From assembly GCA_023432405.1 (NCBI GenBank), contig JAEYUQ010000003.1, positions 1 through 64,000 of the forward strand: a stretch of DNA of 64,000 nt. The letters are read 5' to 3'. This document shows positions 34,685-42,916 of this stretch, piece by piece. This DNA is from Actinomycetes bacterium. GTDB lineage: Bacteria > Actinomycetota > Actinomycetes > Mycobacteriales > Mycobacteriaceae. The translations under genes were made by a program, and so were the position numbers. Numbering within the stretch: position 1 is the first letter of the stretch; every line of letters starts with the position of its first letter. Below the pieces are notes generated by a model. The model was given only the letters and a program-made list of their open reading frames with translations, searched no databases and had not been told where the DNA came from.

Positions 34685-35584
34685 ATGGTTTCCATCGACA
34701 CATATGACGCCTGTGTGGACTTTCCCATTTTCGACGCCAAGTCTCGGTCTTTGAAGAAGGCAGTGCTGGGTGCTGCTGGGGGCGTTATCGGGAAAAACTC
34801 CAAGAACACTGTGGTTGTAGAGGCGCTCAAGAACATTAATCTCCACCTGGAAGAGGGAGATCGTGTAGGGCTGGTGGGGCACAATGGTGCCGGGAAGTCC
34901 ACCCTGTTACGCCTTCTTTCGGGGATCTACGAGCCAACCCGCGGCTCTGCCGTTGTCCGAGGACGTGTGGCACCTGTTTTTGACCTGGGTGTGGGAATGG
35001 ACCCGGAAATCTCTGGCTATGAAAACATCATCATCCGTGGTCTTTTCCTCGGGCAAACTCGCCGCCAGATGAAACAAAAAATGGATGAGATTGCCGAGTT
35101 TTCCGAGCTTGGGGATTACCTCAGTATGCCGCTTCGTACATATTCCACGGGTATGCGGGTGCGCCTGGCCCTCGGTGTGGTCACCTCCATTGAGCCAGAG
35201 ATTCTCCTACTTGACGAAGGCATTGGTGCAGTGGACGCCGCGTTTATGGCGAAAGCTCGGGACCGGCTTCAGAACCTGGTGGAGCGCTCTGGAATTCTGG
35301 TGTTTGCCTCCCACTCCAACGAATTTCTGGCCCAGTTATGTACCACGGCATTGTGGATTGACCACGGGGAGATTCGGAAAGCCGGACTGGTAGATGATGT
35401 GGTGGAGTCCTATGAAGGACCTGAGGCCGCCAATCACGTACGGCGCATCCTTAACGACGTCCACGGGAGCAGTGTTCTCAGCACACCGATTACTGAGGGC
35501 GAGGCTGACGGCAACCCTGAGGAGAAAGCCAACCGGGAGGGCGACAGTAAGCCTGAAGGCACCACTAAGACTGAGAGCCAATAA
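34685..35584 (+). CDS. wzt: galactan ABC exporter, ATP-binding protein (Wzt, Rv3781-like)
   Basis: A 299-residue ABC ATPase: Walker A GHNGAGKST, Q-loop region, signature YSTGMRVRLALG, Walker B ILLLDEGIGAVD and switch His in FASHSNEF. It resembles RfbE/Wzt polysaccharide exporters. After about residue 265 there is a hydrophilic Glu/Gly/Lys-rich tail instead of a carbohydrate-binding domain. AGGAGG overlaps the end of the wzm coding region and serves this ATG. It energises export of the galactan lipid. Confidence 0.92.
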   Translation: MVSIDTYDACVDFPIFDAKSRSLKKAVLGAAGGVIGKNSKNTVVVEALKNINLHLEEGDRVGLVGHNGAGKSTLLRLLSGIYEPTRGSAVVRGRVAPVFDLGVGMDPEISGYENIIIRGLFLGQTRRQMKQKMDEIAEFSELGDYLSMPLRTYSTGMRVRLALGVVTSIEPEILLLDEGIGAVDAAFMAKARDRLQNLVERSGILVFASHSNEFLAQLCTTALWIDHGEIRKAGLVDDVVESYEGPEAANHVRRILNDVHGSSVLSTPITEGEADGNPEEKANREGDSKPEGTTKTESQ

Positions 35585-35632
35585 CTCCTCACCAAGAGAC
35601 ACGCCTGCAGGAAGCTGTGCCAGAATGTCGTT

Positions 35633-36562
35633 ATGCCGTTTAGCCCCACTGACAGAGATCACGCTCTTATTGCGGCGGTGATTGTCACCCACCACCGCGC
35701 AGATCTTCTCAAACACTCCCTTGAGATAGTCTGCTCCCAAACTCGCCCAGTGACCTGGGTGATTGTGGTGGATAACGGTGATGAGCCTGCGGTCAAGGAA
35801 CTCCTTGACTCCTGTGCTGGTGACCGAGCAGTGTATCTTCCCTCCCAGTACAATCTGGGCGGAGCAGGTGGTTTTGCCTACGGTTTTCTCACTGCCCTGG
35901 CCCTTGGGGCGCAGGCCGTTTGGTGCGCTGATGACGACGGCCGCCCGGAGAACGAGGAGGTTCTAGCCACCTTGCTGGACACAGCAATCCGGTATGAGCT
36001 GGATGAGGTATCCCCGGTGGTGGCAAATCTAGAGGAACCAGATCGTCTGGCCTTTCCCCTGCGCAGAGGATTGGAGTGGCGCCACTTTCGCAGTGAACTG
36101 ATTGATTCTAAGAATCCAGAGGACACTCTCCTTCCGGGAATTGCCAGCCTATTTAATGGGGCACTCTTTTCCCGCCTGGCTCTTGAACGCCTTGGCGTGC
36201 CAGATCTTCGGCTGTTCATTCGGGGCGATGAGGTGGAGTACCACAGGCGTTTGACTCGCTCAGGATTACGGTTCGGGACCTGTCTCACCACGGCCTATCT
36301 TCACCCAGATGGTTCCGATGAATTCAAGCCCATCCTGGGCGGGAAGATGCACACCCAGTATCCGGACAATGAGGTTAAACGCTTCTTCACCTACCGCAAC
36401 CGTGGCTACCTTATGAACCAACCCGGTATGCGTCATCTCCTTCCCCAGGAGTACCTCCGATTTGCCTGGTTCTTCCTCGCTCAACAAAAAGATCCCCAGG
36501 GCTTCTTACAGTGGCTTAAGCTGCATCGCCTTGGACGTAAAGAACGGTTTAACCGGCCATAG
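35633..36562 (+). CDS. glfT1: galactofuranosyltransferase GlfT1 (Rv3782-like)
   Basis: A 309-residue GT2 glycosyltransferase. The N-terminal nucleotide-sugar fold has AVIVTHHRADLLKHSL, VDNGD and the metal-binding WCADDDGRPEN (DDD near residues 100-102). It ends with the family's RNRGYLM and YLRFAWFF segments. GlfT1 adds the first galactofuranose residues to the decaprenyl-PP-GlcNAc-Rha linker. The wzm-wzt-glfT1 grouping matches the mycobacterial locus. No clear ribosome site; CAGAAT lies 6 nt before the ATG. Confidence 0.92.
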   Translation: MPFSPTDRDHALIAAVIVTHHRADLLKHSLEIVCSQTRPVTWVIVVDNGDEPAVKELLDSCAGDRAVYLPSQYNLGGAGGFAYGFLTALALGAQAVWCADDDGRPENEEVLATLLDTAIRYELDEVSPVVANLEEPDRLAFPLRRGLEWRHFRSELIDSKNPEDTLLPGIASLFNGALFSRLALERLGVPDLRLFIRGDEVEYHRRLTRSGLRFGTCLTTAYLHPDGSDEFKPILGGKMHTQYPDNEVKRFFTYRNRGYLMNQPGMRHLLPQEYLRFAWFFLAQQKDPQGFLQWLKLHRLGRKERFNRP

Positions 36563-36690
36563 CAGCTTATATCCGTATTACTATCCCCCTTGTTTTGGAT
36601 ATAGACAGTATATGGACGCTCTTGGAAGAACGGTTTACGTAAAGTCATAGGTGTGCAAAAAGATGAATAATTGAGGGAATTCTCCTACGC

Positions 36691-37128
36691 TTATCGCTTG
36701 AAGATAAACAGACGCTGCACGAAGAAGTTAATAACAGTGGCAGTTCCCTGAGCTATCACATAGGCCACGGCAATAGCCACACCAGCAGAAAGCCCGAGGT
36801 TGAGCCCTATATGCTGACACAGCGCCTGTAATCCGATATTAACGAAATAGGTAATGCTGTAAAGAATAGCCACCTGACCAGCATTTTTCCATGATTTCTC
36901 AGCACCAAAAGTCCACCGTCGGTTAATCACATACGCCACTGTGGTACCAACAATAAACCCGATAGTGCGGGCTACATACACGTTGTAGCCGAAGAACAGC
37001 TGGAGAATCTCGGTAAGGGCAATATCCGGAATCGCAGAGATAAGACCACTAATAATAAAGCGATAGGCCTGGGTAAAAAGGTCCCCTCGGTGCGCGGTCT
37101 GAGGATTGTGCAGTGAGCTCTCGGACAT
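36691..37128 (-). CDS. GtrA-family membrane protein (Rv3789-like)
   Basis: 145 residues with four transmembrane helices of the GtrA family (FIISGLISAIPDIALTEIL, ARTIGFIVGTTVAYVINRRWTFG, INFFVQRLFIFKR). GtrA proteins handle polyprenyl-phosphate sugars. Rv3789, beside dprE1, has been proposed as a decaprenyl-phosphoryl-arabinose flippase or as an anchor for arabinosyltransferases. A TAGAGT hexamer 8 nt before the ATG overlaps the stop of the upstream minus-strand gene, so it may have its own leaderless promoter. No homologue of the two upstream genes was recognised. Confidence 0.85.
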   Translation of the reverse strand: MSESSLHNPQTAHRGDLFTQAYRFIISGLISAIPDIALTEILQLFFGYNVYVARTIGFIVGTTVAYVINRRWTFGAEKSWKNAGQVAILYSITYFVNIGLQALCQHIGLNLGLSAGVAIAVAYVIAQGTATVINFFVQRLFIFKR

Positions 37129-37139
37129 GAAGTGACACT

Positions 37140-37664
37140 CTACTTACTTAACAGGCCCAATGGTGCTGTTGGTACCGGCATAGGACGAAGTTCCGCGCCG
37201 GACTCCTCCTGCAAGTACTTCCGAGAGCGTCGCTGGGATTCCATCACCGTCCACTGCTGCACCAGCTCCGCCACAGCCATCGCATAGGACCACGCTCTCC
37301 GCGCTTCCGGCTCCCCACTAAAAGACAGCGCCAACTCCTCCGGATCAGGCCTCACCACGTCTTCTATCCGCAGAGCAGTCAGAGATGGGTTTTTCTCCAC
37401 CTGAGCCTTCACCACCTCCCGGAGACGCACCACTTCCTGATGACAAGCATCAACAATCATCTCCAGGCTGGTAGTTGGCACTCCAACCACCGCGTCTTCC
37501 GCTGAGACAGGAAGAAGAACGGCGTCGTTCAGGAGAGACGTGGGGTCCTCCACCTTCCAGGCTCCCGTCATGATTGCCCCGAAAGAAGATGCCGGAGTGA
37601 CTTGAACGTGCCAGATAATAGAGCCGTCTCGAACAGCTATGCGTGAGGGCTGATCCCCGCTCAC
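37140..37664 (-). CDS. hypothetical protein in the arabinan locus
   Basis: 174 residues, not recognised, without signal peptide or membrane segment. A predicted beta-rich first half (IAVRDGSIIWHVQVTPASSFG) precedes a helical, charged second half (VVRLREVVKAQVEKNP; AWSYAMAVAELVQQWTVMESQRRSRKYL). It starts at a GTG whose GTGA overlaps the stop of the upstream membrane-protein gene, implying coupled translation. It ends 11 bp before the gtrA start on the same strand. Confidence 0.6.
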   Translation of the reverse strand: MSGDQPSRIAVRDGSIIWHVQVTPASSFGAIMTGAWKVEDPTSLLNDAVLLPVSAEDAVVGVPTTSLEMIVDACHQEVVRLREVVKAQVEKNPSLTALRIEDVVRPDPEELALSFSGEPEARRAWSYAMAVAELVQQWTVMESQRRSRKYLQEESGAELRPMPVPTAPLGLLSK

Positions 37665-38185
37665 TGGGCTGAAACCTCGCTGAGTCCGAAGAGCACGGCC
37701 CCAGCAAGAAGGCCCAGGAGAGTGTTAGGGCGCTTCACTCCCTTTGTGGCTAGGAAGCGCGTAAAGCGACTCCGCAACTTAAACTCCACCACAGACAGGA
37801 CAACGGAACCCAGAATTAACCCCAGAATAATGGCCCACGTCCGAAGCGGAGAACCTTCGGTAAGCGCAGCGCCACCGCCCGCTTCATCAGCCTGGTGCTC
37901 ACGCTCTGCGGCCTCCAAATTTTGCTTTATGCGCTCCATAATGACCTCGGGGTCATTACTAGGATCGTCATCCTGCATATTAAGGTACGCCACTGCGGCC
38001 AACGCACCCGTGGTAACGAGAGAGTTGATAACCGCCCGCTGAACCCAGGAAGGAACATAGTCTGGAAGCGCAACACAAAACGTAATCAACCCGGCCTGCA
38101 CCAGGCGGCCAGCTCGTGTGTCATCCAAAGAATTCAGATCAGAAAGCGGCTGTGACGGCGCGCTGGTAGAAGCAGCATCATTCAT
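37661..38185 (-). CDS. hypothetical membrane protein in the arabinan locus
   Basis: 174 residues with hydrophobic stretches at about 30-75, 118-138 and 155-172 and a charged middle (PEVIMERIKQNLEAAEREHQ). No family recognised. The ATG at 38185 is supported by TACAAT 7 nt upstream (38193-38198, minus strand). It leads a three-gene minus-strand run ending in gtrA and is divergent from the small gene and dprE1. Confidence 0.6.
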   Translation of the reverse strand: MNDAASTSAPSQPLSDLNSLDDTRAGRLVQAGLITFCVALPDYVPSWVQRAVINSLVTTGALAAVAYLNMQDDDPSNDPEVIMERIKQNLEAAEREHQADEAGGGAALTEGSPLRTWAIILGLILGSVVLSVVEFKLRSRFTRFLATKGVKRPNTLLGLLAGAVLFGLSEVSAQ

Positions 38186-38262
38186 GCCGCTTATTGTAGC
38201 CGTGGTCTTCCTCCTCAACCCTGTCCAAACTCAGACTCCCTGCAACCAGTACCGTGGACTGT

Positions 38263-38532
38263 ATGTTTGGACTGTGGAATAAGCGCAAGCCTGGAGCAGA
38301 GCCCACCGAGCAACTAGGCGGGGTGGATAGTTCCAAGGCCACATACATTGCTGCGGAACACACCCAGCTTCCCCTCAGCAACTATATGTTGCGTCTGCTT
38401 GCACAGGAATTACCGTTTGTCCCCAGCGAAGAGAGATCCCGCATCTATCACATCCTGAATGCCTACGAGGGGCCTACTATCACATCGCAGGAAGAACTTC
38501 CTGCAGAAATCCGAACGATCCTCGATTTATAA
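38263..38532 (+). CDS. small hypothetical protein upstream of dprE1
   Basis: 89 residues, soluble and helical (LPLSNYMLRLLAQELPFVPSEERSRIYHILNAYEG). Not recognised. TACCGT lies 7 nt before the ATG at 38263, favouring this start over one at 38254. It ends 38 bp before dprE1, which has its own -10 box. Confidence 0.6.
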   Translation: MFGLWNKRKPGAEPTEQLGGVDSSKATYIAAEHTQLPLSNYMLRLLAQELPFVPSEERSRIYHILNAYEGPTITSQEELPAEIRTILDL

Positions 38533-38556
38533 TTCCTTAGCCCCGTAGCAGGTGGG

Positions 38557-38562
38557 TAAACT
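38557..38562 (+). promoter_or_regulatory. -10 element of dprE1
   Basis: TAAACT with 8 nt to the dprE1 ATG and no Shine-Dalgarno; leaderless start likely. Confidence 0.5.
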
Positions 38563-38570
38563 CAGATTAC

Positions 38571-39986
38571 ATGGATTTAACCACGACAAAGCGCTCTCTG
38601 CACGGGTGGGGACGCACAGCTCCGTCCACTGCTGAGGTGCTTGTTCCTCATGATGTTGAAGAGATCATTGCTGCGGTCAAGCAGGTAGCAGACCGCAATT
38701 CCGAGCTCCCTGAAGCTCAGCGGCGAGGTGTTATTGCTCGCGGTCTCGGCCGTTCCTATGGCGACGTCGCTCAAAACGGCGGGGGCCTAGTCATAGACAT
38801 GAGCCAGTTCAACCATATCCACTCCATTGATCCTGACAGCGGAATCGTGGACGTGGACGCCGGAGTTTCTCTCGATCAACTGATGAAAGCCGCTCTCCCC
38901 TATGGTCTGTGGGTTCCAGTTCTTCCGGGAACTCGTCAGGTTACTATCGGAGGCGCTATCGGCCCGGATATTCACGGGAAGAACCACCACTCGGCGGGGT
39001 CTTTCGGAAACCATGTGCGTTCTATGGAACTGCTGGTAGCCGATGGCAGGGTACTTCATCTGGAACCAGAAGGCTCCCCCGATGATCCAGACGGAACCCT
39101 CTTCTGGGCGGTTGTGGGCGGCATGGGGCTTCTGGGGATTGTGCTGCGCGCCACCATTGAGATGACAAAAACCGAGACAGCATACTTCATTGCGGACACT
39201 GATCGCACAGACACCTTGGATGAAACCATCGCCTTCCACTCCGATGGTTCCGAAGTGAATTACACCTATTCCTCAGCCTGGTTTGATGTGATTAGTCCTG
39301 AACCGAAACTGGGACGGGCCACTATTTCTCGCGGCTCCCTGGCCACACTTGCGCAGCTGGAAGAATACGCACCCAAGCTGGCCAAAGATCCGCTGAAGTT
39401 CAACGCCCCTCAGCTCATGAAAGTGCCAGATGTTTTCCCCTCCTGGACTATGAACAAGCTGACACTGTCTGCCATTGGGGAGGCCTACTATCTCATGGGC
39501 GCTCCCTCACGCAACAAGATTAAGAACCTCACCCAGTTCTATCAGCCTCTGGATCTCATTGGGGAATGGAACCGTGGCTATGGTTCCAAGGGATTCCTCC
39601 AGTATCAGTTTGTGGTTCCCACAGAAGCAGTAGAGCCTTTCAAAGACATCATTAAAAGTATGCAGCAATCTGGGCATTATTCAGCTCTCAATGTGTTCAA
39701 GCTCTTCGGACCAGGTAACCGCGCTCCGCTGTCTTACCCCATGCCGGGATGGAATGTCTGCGTTGACTTCCCCATCCGCCCTGGTCTGGGAGATTTCCTC
39801 GACCAGCTAGACCGTCGCGTTCTTGAATTTGGCGGGCGTCTCTACCTGGCCAAGGAATCCCGTACCTCTGCTGAAACCTTCCATAAGATGTACCCACAGC
39901 TGGAGGGTTGGCTCAAGACGCGCCATGAGATTGACCCCTGCGGAGTTTTTGCCTCCGATATGTCACGGCGCCTTGAACTCCAGTAA
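38571..39986 (+). CDS. dprE1: decaprenylphosphoryl-beta-D-ribose 2'-oxidase
   Basis: A 471-residue FAD enzyme of the VAO/ALO type. The PP-loop region is GLGRSYGDVAQNGGG and the flavin site IGPDIHGKNHHSAGSFGNHV; the substrate domain holds KLFGPGNRAPLSYPMPGWNVCVDFPI. It oxidises decaprenylphosphoryl ribose to the keto form, the first half of epimerisation to the arabinose donor. Cys397 in GWNVCVDF corresponds to Cys387 of M. tuberculosis, the residue hit by benzothiazinones. Followed 28 bp later by dprE2. Confidence 0.96.
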   Translation: MDLTTTKRSLHGWGRTAPSTAEVLVPHDVEEIIAAVKQVADRNSELPEAQRRGVIARGLGRSYGDVAQNGGGLVIDMSQFNHIHSIDPDSGIVDVDAGVSLDQLMKAALPYGLWVPVLPGTRQVTIGGAIGPDIHGKNHHSAGSFGNHVRSMELLVADGRVLHLEPEGSPDDPDGTLFWAVVGGMGLLGIVLRATIEMTKTETAYFIADTDRTDTLDETIAFHSDGSEVNYTYSSAWFDVISPEPKLGRATISRGSLATLAQLEEYAPKLAKDPLKFNAPQLMKVPDVFPSWTMNKLTLSAIGEAYYLMGAPSRNKIKNLTQFYQPLDLIGEWNRGYGSKGFLQYQFVVPTEAVEPFKDIIKSMQQSGHYSALNVFKLFGPGNRAPLSYPMPGWNVCVDFPIRPGLGDFLDQLDRRVLEFGGRLYLAKESRTSAETFHKMYPQLEGWLKTRHEIDPCGVFASDMSRRLELQ

Positions 39987-40014
39987 CCACTCCCCTAGGA
40001 AGGATTAAAACATC

Positions 40015-40776
40015 ATGATGAATGCAACTGGTCAGGCTCAAAACATTCTCCTGTTGGGCGGAACCTCTGAAATAGGGCTGGCTATTGTCACCGAATTCCT
40101 CAAGAAAGGCACCGCACGAGTTACCCTGGCTGCACGAACAGACTCCCCTCGGGTAGACGCGGCCGTCGCCAAGGTACAAACAGCTGGTGCCAGTGAGGTT
40201 GAGGTTCTGGACTTTGATGCCACTGATTTCGCCTCCCATCCTCAAGCCATTGACCAGGCTTTTAGTACTGGGGACGTGGATGTGGCCATCGTGGCCTTCG
40301 GCGTTCTGGGAGATCAAGAAGAACTGTGGCAGAACCAAGAAAAGGCCGTGGCGGCGGCACAAATCAACTACACGGGAGCTGTCTCCGTGGGTGTACTCCT
40401 TGGGCAACACTTCAAAGCTCAAGGTCATGGACAGATCATTGCTCTGTCCTCTGTGGCCGGTGTCAAGGTTCGCCGTTCCAATTTTGTGTACGGCTCCAGC
40501 AAAGCTGGACTGGATGGTTTCTACACGCAACTAGGTGAAGCCCTCACTGACGACGGCGTTCAGGTTCTGGTTGTGCGCCCCGGACAGGTTCGCACCAAGA
40601 TGAGCGCGGATGTTAAAGAAGCCCCGCTGACGGTAAACCCGGAGGACGTTGCCACTGCTGTGGTGGCGGCGGTGGCCAACAAGAAAACGCACATCTTTGT
40701 TCACCCTCTCTTCCGCTATGTGATGGTTGCACTCCAGCACATTCCTTCTTTTATCCTGCGGAAACTTCCAATCTAG
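40015..40776 (+). CDS. dprE2: decaprenylphosphoryl-D-2-keto-erythro-pentose reductase
   Basis: A 253-residue short-chain dehydrogenase: NAD(P)-binding LLLGGTSEIGLAI, catalytic Ser in ALSSVAGVK and YGSSK (Tyr-x-x-x-Lys). It reduces the DprE1 product to decaprenylphosphoryl-arabinose, the only arabinan donor. GGAAGGATT precedes tandem ATGs at 40015 and 40018; the second could also be used. Confidence 0.95.
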   Translation: MMNATGQAQNILLLGGTSEIGLAIVTEFLKKGTARVTLAARTDSPRVDAAVAKVQTAGASEVEVLDFDATDFASHPQAIDQAFSTGDVDVAIVAFGVLGDQEELWQNQEKAVAAAQINYTGAVSVGVLLGQHFKAQGHGQIIALSSVAGVKVRRSNFVYGSSKAGLDGFYTQLGEALTDDGVQVLVVRPGQVRTKMSADVKEAPLTVNPEDVATAVVAAVANKKTHIFVHPLFRYVMVALQHIPSFILRKLPI

Positions 40777-40852
40777 GACTACTTTCCTAGGACTGCTTTC
40801 CGAGAAGAATCAGACAGAAGTTGTCCCAAAGCACTGTGAGAAGATGTGATTC

Positions 40853-42916
40853 ATGACTACCACCTCTGCTCAGCAAGGATTGCTGCCCGCACCTGTGCAG
40901 GAGTCCAGCTCAGACATCGGAGATTTTGAAAGTTACAGCGCAGATTTGCTGTCCCGGCGCGCCACAGTACTAGCTGTTATCGCTGCAGCTGTGGGTTCTG
41001 GGATTTACGTGTTTGCTCTGTGGGCTGTTTTCAAGCAAATCAGTTTCCCAGCCTTCAACACTTCGATGGTAACCCGGGCACTGTCCACCGTTGGGACAAC
41101 TCTCATCCTGGTTCTGGTAGCTATTCTGGTCATGCTCTGGGCACGAGATGAGGCCCGAGCAGAGCTCCAGCGTATTCACGCGCGGGAAGCAGGTGCCTCT
41201 ATTGAAGAGGTGGCAGCAATTCCCACCACCCATCCGCGCTGGCGGGTCTGGGTCACATACATCACCCATTATTTAGCTGCACCCACCCTGGTGATGACGG
41301 CCATTGGGCTTCCGCTTGCTAGCACCCGCCTGTGGTTAGACGGTGTTCAGGTGGACCAGTCCTTCCGAATGACCTACTTAACGCGCATGGCGGATGGTAT
41401 CGGACTGTCCGATATGTTCTACATTGACCTTCCCAGCTTCTATCCCGCTGGGTGGTTTTGGTTAGCAGGCCGCTTTGCCAACCTCACCGGAATGGAAGGC
41501 TGGGAGGCTTTTCAGCCGTTCGCCCTCATCACCCTGGGCGTGGCCGGCTCTATCCTAGTTCCGATTTGGCAACGCTTAACCGGATCCTTGAGCACTGCCA
41601 CTGGGATTTCCTTAGTCACTACAGGAGTATCTCTCGTTGTCCTGCTCGTTGAGCCTTACTCTGCTGCGGTGGCCATGCTGTCTCCTGCTGGAGTGATAGC
41701 CGCCTACAAAGCTCTTCGGGGTTCTCGATTTTCACTAGCGCCGGCCATTCTTTTTTTTGGTATTTCGGCTACTTTTTACACACTCTGTACGGGGGTTCTC
41801 GCATTAAGCGTGATAGTTCTAGCCATTATTCTGAGTGTTTCTCGTCGATCTTGGATTCCAATCCTCCGGCTGTTCATCATAGGCATCGGATCTGGTCTTA
41901 TCGCTCTCCTCGTATGGGGCCCGTATCTGTGGGCTCTTCTGACGGGTTCTCCTACAGGCACCACCTCGGCTGTTCACTATCTTCCAGCTAAGGGAGCTGT
42001 TCTTCCGACACCTTTCTTTTCCCTATCCCTGATAGGGATACTGTGCATGGTGGGATTGATTTTCCTCGTGGTGCGCTACAAACAGCCAGAACTTAATGCG
42101 CTCACTATCACCATCGTAGTGATCTATATCTGGTGTTTGGCCTCTATGCTCGCATCCCTAGCGGGAACCTCCCTGTTGGGCTTTCGCCTAGAACAACTCA
42201 TCACTATCTTCTTTTCCACTGCGGGTGTTATATGCCTGGCACAGCTGCGTATAAGCGGCATCCAAAAACTCTATCCTTCCGTGGTGAAACCGGAAATCTC
42301 TCGCCTTGTAACGATTACTATGGTGATTTTGCTGACGGCTAGCGGTATTCACTACGCCACTCATCTCCCGGAAAAGAATGAACGGTATCTGGAACACGCC
42401 TATCAAAACACCGACGGGTTCGGGGAGCGAGGAGATCAGCGAGCTCCTGATGCAGCCCAGTTCTATGCACAGATTGATGAGCACATTCAATCTTTAGGGT
42501 ACGTTCCCAGCGATACCGTAGTTCTCACTGATGAAAACGCATTTATGTCCTATAAGCCTTACTACGGATTCCAAGCATTTACTGGCCACTACGCCAACCC
42601 TCTGGGACAGTACGAAGATCGCGCTTTAGCCCTAACTTCACTTGCTGAAAATTCCTGGACAAAGCTCAGTTCTCCGCAGAGTTTCCAGGAAGCTCTAGAT
42701 ACCCTCCCGTGGCGCGCTCCAGACGTTTTCATCATGCGCGGAGCTTATAATGCACAACAACCTGGTTGGAAATACACCATTGCTGAGGATATTTTCCCAT
42801 CCGAACCGAATATCCACTTCAAAGGTATATTCTTCAACCCTGAATCTTTCCAAGACCGTTCCCTATGGAACATAACCCAGATTGGACCTTTTGTGGTGGT
42901 AGCGCATGTCAAATAG
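40853..42916 (+). CDS. aftA: galactan 5-O-arabinofuranosyltransferase AftA (GT85)
   Basis: A 687-residue GT-C enzyme with about 11-13 helices. The first large extracytoplasmic loop contains QSFRMTYLTRMADGIGLSDMFYIDLPSFYPAGWFWLAGR, the conserved AftA/GT85 motif. The C-terminal extracytoplasmic part runs from about 505. It adds the first arabinose residues to galactan from decaprenylphosphoryl-arabinose. The last 11 bp overlap the start of emb, indicating coupled translation. Confidence 0.93.
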   Translation: MTTTSAQQGLLPAPVQESSSDIGDFESYSADLLSRRATVLAVIAAAVGSGIYVFALWAVFKQISFPAFNTSMVTRALSTVGTTLILVLVAILVMLWARDEARAELQRIHAREAGASIEEVAAIPTTHPRWRVWVTYITHYLAAPTLVMTAIGLPLASTRLWLDGVQVDQSFRMTYLTRMADGIGLSDMFYIDLPSFYPAGWFWLAGRFANLTGMEGWEAFQPFALITLGVAGSILVPIWQRLTGSLSTATGISLVTTGVSLVVLLVEPYSAAVAMLSPAGVIAAYKALRGSRFSLAPAILFFGISATFYTLCTGVLALSVIVLAIILSVSRRSWIPILRLFIIGIGSGLIALLVWGPYLWALLTGSPTGTTSAVHYLPAKGAVLPTPFFSLSLIGILCMVGLIFLVVRYKQPELNALTITIVVIYIWCLASMLASLAGTSLLGFRLEQLITIFFSTAGVICLAQLRISGIQKLYPSVVKPEISRLVTITMVILLTASGIHYATHLPEKNERYLEHAYQNTDGFGERGDQRAPDAAQFYAQIDEHIQSLGYVPSDTVVLTDENAFMSYKPYYGFQAFTGHYANPLGQYEDRALALTSLAENSWTKLSSPQSFQEALDTLPWRAPDVFIMRGAYNAQQPGWKYTIAEDIFPSEPNIHFKGIFFNPESFQDRSLWNITQIGPFVVVAHVK

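Noticed and set aside
36568..36603. TATATCC...GGATATA inverted repeat after glfT1
   Set aside because: Short arms and a 22-nt loop; could be chance in AT-rich spacer.
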